Shown here: piece by piece, positions 1 to 22,114 of the stretch
Position numbering within the stretch: the stretch's first letter is position 1
Layout of the letters: every line of letters starts with the position of its first letter
NCBI RefSeq assembly: GCF_000090795.2
Contig: NW_003546392.1
Location: 88,173-152,172 of the forward strand
Direction: 5' to 3'
Length of the DNA: 64,000 bases
From: Amphimedon queenslandica
Lineage: Eukaryota > Porifera > Demospongiae > Haplosclerida > Niphatidae
The notes under the pieces: model-generated
Database searches by the model: none
What the model was told of the DNA's origin: nothing
What the model saw: only the letters and a program-made list of their open reading frames with translations
Position numbers and translations under genes: made by a program

Positions 1-333
1 ACATGGCTCCTATCTCTTTCTGAGCTGAACCTCAGCTCTAGCAGTAAGTATCTATAAAAATAATAACAATCATAATACTGAAATGCATTTTCAATCATTC
101 TACCTATTTTTAAAACGCATAGCTGCAGTCTGCAGTAGAATGGAAAAGTAGCCATTAATAAATAGCCACACCCATTTACAATTATTATGCTCACGTGATC
201 CTAACGTCGTCTCCACGTTTTCTTGAGGTTTGGAGGGATTTCTCTCTCACCTCGTGATAACTCTCTTTCTCTCTCCCTTTTCTTTTTTCTCTTCTTTATC
301 AGTTTATAGTCGTGGAGGTGAAGGTGACTCAAG
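1..333 (+). other. PRPF8 upstream region with a possible 5'UTR exon and intron
   Basis: No coding frame of note. A strong donor-like gtaagt follows base 44, and a long pyrimidine tract (about 268-298) leads into an AG at 301-302, 31 bases before the PRPF8 start. This looks like a leader intron (45-302) splitting the 5'UTR of PRPF8. The alternative is that bases 1-44 end an exon of a different upstream gene. Transcript data would decide. Confidence 0.4.
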
Positions 334-11993
<11,660 letters not shown>

Positions 11994-12451
11994 ACAATTA
12001 ACATTTTTAATTAATTAATTAATAATTATTATTAGCTCATGATTTCTTTTTTAGTTGTAATTTCTATTATAATTTTGTTGGAAACAAAATCATTATTATT
12101 GGCACAATCCCCGCCCTTCATAATTTAATAACTTTTCATAATCTTATCCGATGATGTCATTGATTAGTCACGTGACCCATACATTGCTCCAGCGACAGAC
12201 AGGCAATAGTTGCTTCACAGAAGAGACTGATCACCTCCTCCAGTCCATCCGCTAAAGAGAGAGAGAGAGGGAGGGTAGCAGCAGAGGATCTTCATATCTC
12301 TTTACTTCAGCCACTAGCCGACCTTTAGCACAGTATCACTTGCAAATCCAATCAAACTCACCTCCTCCAGTTTAATTCATTTTTAGTTTTCTCTACTAGT
12401 AATTTGTACCTATTCTCTACCAGTGAGTTTTTAATAAGTACTAACCTCACC
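11994..12451. other. Intergenic: PRPF8 3' end and EIF4ENIF1 promoter/5'UTR
   Basis: Holds the PRPF8 3' trailer and, from about 12180, pyrimidine- and purine-rich leader sequence before the next start codon. No convincing open frame or RNA gene seen. Confidence 0.5.
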
Positions 12452-15400
12452 ATGTCTACAGAACCTGATGCCAATAAAACGGGATCCACCTCAAAGACCC
12501 ACTCCACAGGTATGTCCCTCTACTGTAAATGTATTTCATTTTATTCTTAAAAGGTAATCGGCACCCCCAGGACAAGAAGGAGGGCTCCGCCCGGTCCTTT
12601 GGGGGTAAGAGGAACACTACGGGGCCAACCCCTCGTTACCATGGCAGCACAAGTACACACGATGGCTCCGTTAAAGCTAAGGGCAGTGGGTGGGAGTCTG
12701 CTCATAAAGGAAGGCACCGCCCAGGGAAGGATGAACACAGGAAACCACGAGAGACTCATTCAACAAGGAACCTTACCCAATCAGGGAAGACCCACAATAG
12801 AAAGAATAATGCTTCAAATAAGTCCCACCCACCAGCCCAAACTACCGAAGATACAGTTGATAAACAAGAAGAGACTGTACAAGAGGAAGACCGGGGACCC
12901 TTGGAGAATGAAGCTCCTCTTATTGAAGAAGAAGGAGGCACTGATTTAGGAGCAAAGGATCTCTGTGGGAACAGTAATAGACTAGTCTACACTAGGGTAA
13001 GGGTTTAGACCAGCTGGTACTGGGACTATATCAAGCCATTACAGTTTAGTATAATTAGGGCCATTATTGTAATGGAGTATTGCAGAGTTTAGCTAATGGT
13101 TGCATGTGAAACCATCATGAAAACCACAAGTGTTTTAGTCCAGTTAGATTACCTTGTATCAAAGCACATGTTCTTATTATTGGTACACGTCCATGCATTA
13201 GGATGACCTGTTGCTGCTCAAAGAGGTGACACTTAGTCTATTGTCTCCTGTTCCTCACTTTGATACAATGGAAGTTGAAATAGTCAAAGAAATACTCAAG
13301 TAAGAGAGAGAAAAAGGAGGACATTTCATGTTTTATTTTGTATTCCAATCATCACCAGGAGACACAACAGCTCCAGCAGCAGCAACAATGACCCCAATGA
13401 TCCTGAGACTGAGTAAGTTCTTGCAGTACGTGAGTATATATTTATTATACTGTTGTATTGTGTATTAATAGTCTAGTCGACGATATGAAACCAAAGCACC
13501 CAGCAACCCTGTCATTAATAAGAGAACACGGTATGCCCTAAGATGCTCTGTTTGAACTGATTCCAAATATCCTATTCTCTTTCAGATCCCAAGACATCAG
13601 CTAAGGTTACACTGAGTCCTCAGAGACGATCCTTTGGTTCCGGCTGCTCCTGGAGGGAATCTCCTGTCAAGAATGGGCCACAGGCTCCGCCCACTAATCA
13701 AACAAATAATGGTGACTCAGCGGAATCAGAAAAAGATGAAGTTTTTTATCATCACAGAGTGACCACACCCTCCAGTCATAAGGTCATTGATCACATTCCT
13801 TATCGTTCCCGTGGCAACGGAGGAAAGGGGGAGTGGCAGGAGCCACCCAAGAGGCGTGGCAGTAGCTGGAGAGAGTCAGTGGACACTGGTCGACTGGACG
13901 AGGAGCCGGAGTGGATGTCCTACGGTCCAACGGATTGTAACGAAATAATGGAACTAAAAGGAATGGAGGACCATGAGCTGGAGAGAGAAGGTCAGTTTTA
14001 TGAAGGAATTATGTTGAAATAATTATAATTGATTTTAATGATTTATAATTACTTCATTTACAACTCTGCACTATACCAACTGAGTTTGGACCAATAAAAA
14101 CTGGAATAACTTTTTATAGAAATATGGGATAAGAATGAAACTTTCACAGGTTCTTAGTCACCCAAAGGATCTCAGGTCTTGGGTCTCTCAGCCCTTGGGA
14201 ACCCTGAGAACCGGGTTCTCCCTATAAACCCAATGGCATACCAAAGCTAACTGCTATGGCATTTTATGATGTCATAGTTTACATAAGCACATGTAGTCGA
14301 GTGACCAAACTGATAACTCTTCTTTTAAAAGCTAACAGACTCAGATCTTCTGATAATGATGGCCTTTATAAAGACTAGTTGACTCCAGTAGCTATTGTAC
14401 TGCTTATCAGGAAGAGCAAAGCTGCTTTAAGACTGAAACAACATAGCCGCTATAACGCTTCATTAGTGACTTGACTACATTTTTCAAATTCCTTGCAGCT
14501 ACTTCCACTTCCGGTCCAAACTGAGTTGGGACGATACCACTGTACATGTGCATGTCATGTTTATTCTAATTAATGCCCATTATTTTTATAGCCATTAAAC
14601 CAGGAGGGACCAATGTATCTTCAGTTGACGATAAACAAATAGAAGAAGGCGGAGTCAGTTCAGACCCCTCCCCCTCGTCAAGTGTTGGTGATACGTCAAA
14701 AGATGACTATGACTCTGGCCTGCCCTCCTCCTCTCCATACGATGATGATCAGGAGTTCATGCTGGACGGGTTTGATTTTAGTACCGGAGTGAGTATCTGC
14801 CGAGCACTAGCATCAGACAGTGATGAAGAGGAGGCCACACCCATTAATAATAATAACAATAAGGAGGGACTACCTGCAATCACTGATAAACATCAACTGA
14901 CTAATGCTCTCTTGAATGTTTTAAAAATTCCCCCAGGGGGCAGTGGGGAGGCCCCCACGAGACCATTACGTGCTATGACGTTAGACGAGATTGAAGAGCC
15001 ACGCCCTCAGGAAGTAGATCAAGATCAAAGTGCCTTTAATAAACTACTAGCGGCTATAAATTCACCACACGGGGGGCCTCCGGGGACCGGAATTGAAGGA
15101 CATGTTTCCCACGGTAGAAGAGAAGTAAGTACTCATGAATATTAATAATAAATTAATAATAATTAGCAATATCAGGTCCCGCCCACCAGCGGACACGTTA
15201 ACAGAACTTTGTTCTCTGATGAATCCGAACAGCTACAACCTTTACAGTACGATAATATTGTGGGTGTGGTCATTAAATTAATTAATTAATAGATTGAGAG
15301 GAGGTGGGCGGTATCAGACTCATCAAGAGTGGACACACCCTCGGTGGGGCGTGACAGGAGGTGTGGCTTACAGACCAAACTTATACAAGTCTCATCATTC

Positions 15401-16150
15401 GGTTCAAGTTCGGCCTGGTCACACGCTGAGTCAGCAGTCGTCAGGACAACAGCATGGGATCAGTTGGGTATCGGAAATGGAGTTAAGGAGAAGATCAGAA
15501 CTGAATCAGATAATGGCTGAAAAGGAAAGACAAGAAAGACAGTTGTTAGCAGCTGAGAAAGAACGGCAACGAGTCATCACTCAAAGGGTAAAGACCTCAT
15601 TAATTAATTAATTAAGTTATTTATTTATTTATTTATTAGTCTAATAACTCGTCGCTCAGTTTCTTACCAACTTCAGTTATAAGGCAAATGCACTCTAAAC
15701 CAGCTGGTACCACACTGCCCACTCATTTAATTAACAATGTAGGCACACGTATTAATTAATTAATTATTCATTGCTGCCCTCTTTATAGTCTATGGAGGTA
15801 CCTCCCATTCACACTAACAGTTATGATAGAGGTATTCTATTTAATGCCCACTAATTCTAATTAATGCTCTCTTAGATTACCAGCCTCCGCTACACATGTT
15901 GTCCCAGTCCAGTGGTATTCCTTTTCATCATAATACAGCTGTGCCCCACCATAATGTAGCTGTGCCCCACCACATCCATTCTCATCACATGGGCGGGGCC
16001 GCTAGCATTAACAATGGTAGGACAATGGGTACACCGGTCGATACAATGGCTAGCGGATTCACTCATCCCATGCAGTACAGAATGGTGAGTGGTTTAATTA
16101 GTGGGTGTGGCTTATCAGTTAATTATTAGACGTATCCTCAACAGCAGTGA
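12452..16150 (+). CDS. EIF4ENIF1: EIF4ENIF1-like, eIF4E transporter (4E-T)
   Basis: Translational repressor and P-body component that binds eIF4E and carries it to sites of mRNA decay. It has 13 hand-read exons: 12452-12509, 12554-12996, 13202-13299, 13359-13412, 13472-13530, 13586-13990, 14592-15124, about 15176-15246, 15293-15587, 15640-15738, 15789-15831, 15876-16084 and 16130-16150, about 795 codons. Joining exons 2 and 3 gives YTRDDLLLLKEV, the canonical eIF4E-binding form Y-x4-L-hydrophobic. Further family signatures are LSPQRRSFGSGC, EEPEWMSYGPT followed by MELKGMEDHELE, SAFNKLLAAIN, and FLPTSVIRQM near the C-terminus (human FTPTSVIRKM). Between these islands the protein is low-complexity and poorly conserved, as is usual for 4E-T. 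A coiled-coil-like stretch (AEKERQERQLLAAEKERQR) lies near 15500. The donor of the eighth exon is the least certain edge: gtacga keeps the conserved frame open, while the next GT does not. Confidence 0.85.
14076..14529. mobile_element. Candidate non-autonomous element bounded by inverted ends, in an EIF4ENIF1 intron
   Basis: ccaactgagtttggacc at 14076-14092 is mirrored, with one mismatch, by ggtccaaactgagttgg at 14513-14529, enclosing about 420 bp without coding capacity. The host intron (13991-14591) is unusually long for this gene. A second copy was not found in the window, so transposon origin is an inference. Confidence 0.4.
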
Positions 16151-16639
16151 TTGATGGCTGAAGATTCTTCACTGCTCTCTCTCTCTCTCTTTACAAACTT
16201 CATTTATCAACTCTATCAATAATGTATTGATTTACATGTGCCACATGTATGATTCATATCCAGCAGCTGCCAATATACTCCAGCAGCCGCTTCAGTCATT
16301 TCTTCTTATTAAGTGATCCATGCACATTATACAGTATAGTGTATCATTGTGTTTTTGAGTTTTGTCTATAATTAAGAATTATTATAAATGAGAAATTTAT
16401 ACACAAAATATTGGTATGATAGTTTGAGCTGATTCCCATCAAAATTTGATTTTACAAATTTTTGAAGTCCAAAATTGAGTAAAAGTCCCTGTACTATAGT
16501 ACATGGGATTTTGTCAAAATTGAAAGGAGAAAATTCTCCGTTTTTATTTCACTTTCTGATGCATATACATGTATTTATGTTCCATAGAAACTTTCAAATG
16601 ATTCTTCAATAATAATAATAATAGTTTTAATGTTTAGTT
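16151..16639. other. Intergenic between convergent EIF4ENIF1 and LLPH
   Basis: EIF4ENIF1 3' trailer with a CT-rich tract. It also contains a fragment of the dispersed monomer family at about 16425-16590 (gttccatagaaactttcaaa, ctatagtacatggg, aaattctccgtttttatt), then an AT-rich LLPH 3' region. No gene seen. Confidence 0.6.
16425..16590 (-). repeat. Fragment of the 178-186 bp monomer family (variant type)
   Basis: Shares gtttgagctgattccc..tcaaaatttg, tactatagtacatggg and aaattctccgtttttattt with the arrays at 39385-39840 and, in reverse complement, 4541-5815. Confidence 0.7.
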
Positions 16640-16992
16640 TTAATATTTTCTTTTTTTCATTTTAAATTGTTTTCTTTTCTTGGACAGTTTTTTCTTTTGA
16701 TTACGAGACAGCGACCATTTTGCCACGTCTTTTTTTGATACCTTCCCTCCACTGGTTTCCATTTCCTCTTCAACTTCAGTTTGGGTGTGGTCTTCCCCAC
16801 TAACCACGCCTACTCAAACATAATTATAATTAATTATTTCCATTAATTATTATTGTTACCATTAGGAAGTTTCTTCCTTTCTTGTATTGTATTGTAGTGT
16901 TCCCATGCTTTCAATACTTCTCTCTCTCCGAATTTCTTTCTCCTTATTCTGTTGTTCTTTTGTCTTCTTTTAGAACGCAAACTTTTAGCCAT
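16640..16992 (-). CDS. LLPH: LLPH-like, LLP homologue (learning-associated/ribosome biogenesis protein)
   Basis: Two exons on the minus strand, 16992-16860 and 16809-16640, give 100 residues and end in TAA. The start MAKSLRSKRRQKNNRIRRKK matches the diagnostic MAKSLRSK of the LLP family. The C-terminal half is acidic, then strongly basic (SLSRNQKKKLSKKRKQF), like the human tail. Family proteins are small basic nucleolar factors linked to pre-60S assembly. Human LLPH is 129 residues, so this one is short. The acceptor was chosen because it keeps the acidic and basic tail in frame. It lies head-to-head with the GIT gene, with 197 bp between start codons. Confidence 0.85.
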
Positions 16993-17189
16993 GTTCCTAT
17001 TATTAATAACTTCTTAATAACCAGTCGTTTAATTAGAATAGTAATATTGTGTATGTTCTAATTAAAGGAAGAAAATATTTCCTGTTCAAAAAAAAAGACT
17101 ACGACTAAGTCGTCGTGTTTCTCCTTTCTCCCTCTCCCCCCCCTCTCTCTCTTTATATTTTTTTATTATTTTCATTTTAGGGAGAGAAT
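16993..17189. promoter_or_regulatory. Divergent promoter region LLPH / GIT
   Basis: Only 197 bp separate the two start codons on opposite strands. The stretch holds an A-rich run and a C-rich pyrimidine tract before ttttag at 17175-17180, which could be a leader splice acceptor for GIT. A shared promoter is inferred from spacing only. Confidence 0.45.
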
Positions 17190-20100
17190 ATGTCTCAAAG
17201 TATTTGTGCTGACTGCAGTGTGTCAGGTACAGTGGTAGATAAGATATTCAATTTATGATCATCATCATGATTATTGATAATTATTATGCTTTAGATCCTA
17301 GTTGGGCGTCCATTAATCATGGTGTGTTGATATGTGATGAGTGCTGTAGTGTCCACAGAAGTCTTGGACGTCATATCTCATTCATTCGCTCACTCCACAG
17401 CACCTGCTGGCCCCCTGCAATGAGAGAGGTCAGTTGTACAAGTACTGAATACTGATCCACTACTATAATGTATAGCTGGTACTTTTGGGTTGAGTAAAGT
17501 TTTGGGTGAATTTTTGTTGCTTGGTTAGTTTTAATTTGGTAAATTTGTGTCCATGTCCCATTGAGCATGTGCATAATAGCTCAAAATGGCAGCTGGGGCT
17601 TTATTTTGATAAATGACTATTGCAGTGTTAATACTTCTCCTTCAAAGTTACCAGCAGTACAAGATAAGCTCCTTTATATATCTTTTAATATTCCTCACAT
17701 CAGATGGTTAGTACGTTAGTGCGTAAAGGCTCTAACTCAATTTGGGAGCATGCCCTTCACGACAGCTCCAAAGTCAAAATAAAGAAACCGTCTCCAAGGG
17801 ACAAGATACAGTGAGTTCAAGGATCAGTTATTGTATGCAGTTCAAAATAATTGTTAGGAATATATTTACAATAATCCTCTTGTTATTATTATCATTGCTA
17901 GTCCTACGAAGCATGATTTTATAGTGGCTAAGTACAAGCACCTGGCTTTATTGCCACGAGCTTCTCTTAAAGAATCACCTAACATGATAGAAGACTTGAG
18001 CAAAGTGAGTGTACAGTGTATGTGGGCATAGCGCTAACAGTAAACACTGTTCTTGTTGTTCTTATTGTTCTTCTTGTTTTTGTTGTTGTTGTTCTTGTTA
18101 AGTTGCTGTTATATGATAATTTTTCTTTTCATTATCATTGTGTTATTGTTTCCATAGCAACTCCATGCGAGTGTAAGGACTAGTAATCTTGAAACTTGTC
18201 TCCGCCTACTTTCCCTCGGAGCTGATCCTAACTACCTCCATTTGGTGAGTTACTCCTCATTTACTGTACATGTACATGTACTTATGTTGTGTAGAAAGTT
18301 TGAGCTCATTTCAATAGTTTGGATTCTTTATGAACTTTTAACATTACTCAAAAATCTGGCCAAAGTCCCTGTACACTTCAGTATACCTTAGTATATTCTT
18401 GTATATTATAGGATCGTGGTAATACTCCAGTTCATGTAGCGGCTCATGCTGGTCAGGCTATGCAGGTGGAACTGTTACTAGTCCATGGAGGGAACCCCAC
18501 GGCACTAGACCTGCTAGGCCACACCCCTGAGGAGTGTGCCAGGATAGCTGGACACCACCAGCTGGCCGACCGACTGATTGAGTGTCAGTATGAATTGACT
18601 GATAAACTCTCTCTCTTTGTGAGTGGGCGGAAACCAATGCATACCATTGGAGAACACTTTCTAGTTCCGCCAGGAGTGAGGTATGGTGGGTGTGACAGTG
18701 GGTGTGGTTTATGTTATATATTTTAGCATCAGTGGCCCTGTTAGTGATGCAAGAGGTAAGCTTCAGGAGGTGAGTACAGGAGCTGGTCAGTTGTCTTGTT
18801 TATATTGAGTACACCTTTAGTTGAGTAATGAACAGTTTGAGGAGCTAGCCTCTGATGTTTATGATGAAGTGGATAGAAGAGAATGCGATTCAAGTGAGTT
18901 TAATTGATCGAGCCTTACCTACTAAGGGACACTTTGATGTACAATTGATGGATTGGACTGGTTCCTTATAGCAGATCAATATAGTTATAATATACAATGT
19001 ACATGTAGTTTCAATTTGGCTTTTACTTAAACTTTTAATACACGTTACCATTGCCACCCCTCACCATACACCATTGGCACTCCTTCCTTCCTGCTCTAGT
19101 TTGGTTAACGACTCAACAGCTCCAGAATTCAATTGCTTTTCTTCCTGTGAATCCAACTTTATCGTCTACTCGTAACCAAGGGCGACAGAAACTGGCCACA
19201 CTGGATTCAAACGAGTTTTGTCAGCTGGCGATTGACATCTTATTGGACACTAAAGCAAGACAAGAACTGAGCATTAAGACTGGTAAGATATTCTTATTAA
19301 TGCACACCTTATTCTTATTAATGCACACCTTATTCTTATTAATGCACACCTTATTCTTATTAATGCATACCTTATTCTTATTAATGCACACCTTATTCTT
19401 ATTAATGCACACCTTATTCTTATTAATGCCCAGGTGAACGTTCCGGTACTATAGTTCCTGCAGTGGGTGTGGCTATGCCGGAACATGATTATGAGGATGT
19501 GCCTGTGGAAGGGGATGCAGGTGTGGCTAGTCCTGAGACCACCCCTACCAGAGATAAGAACCCTCGCTCTAAACTGACTCCGCCCGTAGAGAGCATGTAC
19601 AGTATGATTGGATCCAGTGATATCGGGACCACACCCACACCACGCCCATATTCTTATTCCTCGTCTCAAGACGATAATTATAATCGGCTCCGTGAATCAC
19701 AGAGACTCTCCAGTGAGGTTCAGGATGAGGAGGGATACAGTACTGTACCATCAGAGACTAAGGGACCACTCCCTCCTCCTCCTTTGAAGCCACGCCCCCA
19801 GACTACATACGCACGGTTACACAATAAGGGCGGGGCTAAGAGTGAGAGGGCTAAGCCTGAAGGAGGAGAGGAAACGGTTAGTAAAGTGAAGTTTACTGTC
19901 GTCATGGAGCAGTTAAGAAAAATACAGGTACAGTTCATGTACATGTATTTGTACGATTGTATTATTATAATTAATTAATAACAGCAAGAGAAGGAGGAGC
20001 TTGAAACACAAAATGAAGTCTTAAATCGAAAAGTAGCTGAACTACAGAAACAGGTATGTATTGGTGGGTGTGGTTATTAATATCAATTAATCACGCCCAC

Positions 20101-21159
20101 TTTAATTAGCTAAATAAGGTGATAGAAGAGAACTCTGGTTTGCGTCGCTCGTCAAACGAGTCCATCACTCCTAAAACCCCAACCTCTCCAGCCCCACCCA
20201 CTATTGTGGAACCAACAGAGACCGCACCTACTGTCACACCTCCAACTAATGGGCAGATTGACGATAATCAATATGCAGCAATAGCTAAAAGAGCTAAAGT
20301 AATTGATTTATTATTTTATTAATTTATTTATTATTGTCATTATAGCCTAAGCCGCCTCCTAAGACTGCCGTTAAGAAAGTTATATCTTTGCCGTCAGGAG
20401 ATGTCCCACCCACACACCCTAGTAAAACCACACCCACTACAGCGTCTCCGGTTCCTGTTCTTAAAAACAGGCAATCATTGTCTAGTTTTGAAAGCCACAG
20501 TCCATCATCGCCAGGTATACTGAAATATACTGAGTTATACTAAGTTTTACTAATTTAGTTCCAACTGGTAAAGTGACTCCTCTTGATGACGTCACATTTG
20601 ATGAGAACCCTCGGCTGGTGGCCACACCTCCCCCTCCTCCCCCTCACAGGAAATCCCAACAGTCTATCCCGCCCCCTCACATAATTAATCCCCCTACAGC
20701 TCTCCCTTCAATGACAGATATACAGGCTTGTATCAAGGAGACCACACAGTGTATTCAAGTGTTGCTAAAAGCTGCTCAGTCACAGAGACAGAGCGAGTAA
20801 TGATGATGATAATGTCCTTGTGTACTTTTACACTTACTGTCTGTCCTTTAGGTTTTCATCCTGTTCACTAGCAATAGCGACAACAATCACCAAACTGACT
20901 GACCTCTTCCCTAAAGTATGTCTACCACAAGACTTATAAGTGTTATACTCTCTCTTCCCCCTTCCCCTCTTAGTGGACAGAACCAGAGGAGGTCTATGCT
21001 TCCATTAAAGAGTTGGAAAGAGCCTCCACTCATTTACAAAAGGAGTGTCAGACCCCGTCTCAGGATGACCTTGCTTACCACACAAGACAAGTCATGAATG
21101 GAGCTTACGATGTTGCTAAAGCAGCCCGATTCCTTGTCACCTGTATGGAGAAACTGTAA
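17190..21159 (+). CDS. GIT1: GIT-family ArfGAP (G-protein-coupled receptor kinase-interacting protein)
   Basis: Arf GTPase-activating scaffold that partners PIX at focal adhesions and synapse-like sites. Domains read in order. First an ArfGAP zinc finger, CADCSVSDPSWAS then [14 protein letters not shown], with the arginine of CCSVHRSLG kept. Then three ankyrin repeats ([56 protein letters not shown]) ending in [11 protein letters not shown]. Then Spa2-homology repeats ([34 protein letters not shown]). Then a Pro- and Tyr-rich linker with phosphotyrosine-like YEDVP and YSTVP, a coiled coil near 19980-20055, and the C-terminal FAT-homology paxillin-binding bundle ([18 protein letters not shown] to [17 protein letters not shown]). 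It is the single GIT ancestor type; the symbol GIT1/GIT2 is by family. Exons are small. One intron (19283-19433) is almost pure 21-bp tandem repeat. Appears intact. Confidence 0.93.
18283..18375 (-). repeat. Fragment of the 178-186 bp monomer family in a GIT intron
   Basis: cttatgttgtgtagaaagtt followed by tgagctcatttc and caaagtccctgtac match the variant monomers at 39385-39840. Confidence 0.7.
19285..19431 (+). repeat. 21-bp minisatellite, seven copies, filling a GIT intron
   Basis: Unit ttattcttattaatgcacac plus c, tandem from the intron donor (gtaaga at 19283) to its acceptor. The last copy reads ttattaatgcccag and itself supplies the 3' splice site. One copy has a single base change (gcatacc). 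Confidence 0.95.
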
Positions 21160-21255
21160 CGTATTCCTTTCACTATAAACACCTTAACCCTATTGATATT
21201 TTAGAAGGACATTGCAACATGATAATGTGGCATGTTATTATTATTATTATTATTA

Positions 21256-21306
<51 letters not shown>

Positions 21307-21531
21307 GCTCTCATACAAGAATTTCCTTTTTTAGTCCATTGGCACAATTAAGTTTTTGTCATTATTAATTTTGCTATTTTTTAGTAAAAAAAGATTTTTG
21401 TAGTTTTTCAACAGAAAGAGTCATTAATAAACCTAACAATTAACTCGTAATTAACTTAAAAGTTTTTCATAACAAAAGCAATAATGAAAACGTGCAGTAA
21501 TTAATTGTGTAAACAATACATTGTTGCTTGT
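21160..21531. other. Intergenic with (TTA)n microsatellite
   Basis: GIT 3' trailer, a TTA microsatellite at about 21236-21305, then AT-rich sequence. No gene recognised. Confidence 0.6.
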
Positions 21532-21788
21532 TTATTGTTGTTGTTTAGGATGTGTCATCCACTCGTAAGTCTTCCGAAGGACAAAAACAGTGCAAACACC
21601 CAAAGCTGATTTGACTTCCCCTGGAGCTAGTTTATCGTGACAGTGGACACACTGCTGCCGGTCAGCTTGACGTTGGAAATAAGAACTAAGATATAATGAT
21701 AATTATTAATAGGAAGACACTGTTACCTGGGAAAGATACAGGCCTTCCCTTGGGGAGCTGGTTGTTGTGACTCGTGTTTGTAACACAT
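21532..21788 (-). CDS. Possible small Cys/His-rich protein, two exons, unrecognised
   Basis: Minus-strand exons 21788-21727 and 21685-21532 join in phase (AG plus T) with good gtaaca and atcttag splice signals and give about 72 residues ending in TAA. The second exon holds QADRQQCVHCHDKLAPGEVK, a CxxCH pair that could bind zinc, and stays open for 51 codons. I do not recognise the family. The start is uncertain and coding exons may lie further upstream (minus) toward 21900. It could also be the end of a longer gene or noncoding. Confidence 0.35.
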
Positions 21789-22114
21789 TATTAGCTGATC
21801 TTTGGCTGTTAGGATATAAAAAACAGGCAATGGATTGCTAGGAGGGAAGTATAGAGGCTCCTATCACTGTAGGACGCTCTCAAACTGAATCCCCTGCTGG
21901 TATTCTAAAAGGAGAAAGAGAGAAAAAGAAAAGAAGACGTTCGCTTTGAACGAAAGAATGGAGTTTTAATTTGCATCACATGATCAGCTCTGACTCATTG
22001 GGTGGGGCTTGTTTCTGCAAATTCCTTTCCAACTGCGCATGCGTAGAAGTTGCACGTGCATTCACGTGAGCTGGTGGGTGTAACTTGATAAATTTGAAAT
22101 TTGAATATTTCAAA
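21789..22114. promoter_or_regulatory. Upstream region of KMT5A with NRF1-like and E-box motifs
   Basis: tgcgcatgcg at 22034-22043 resembles the NRF1 palindrome. cacgtg occurs twice between 22050 and 22070. The minus-strand candidate gene points the other way, so the stretch may serve both. Motif calls are by eye. Confidence 0.4.
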
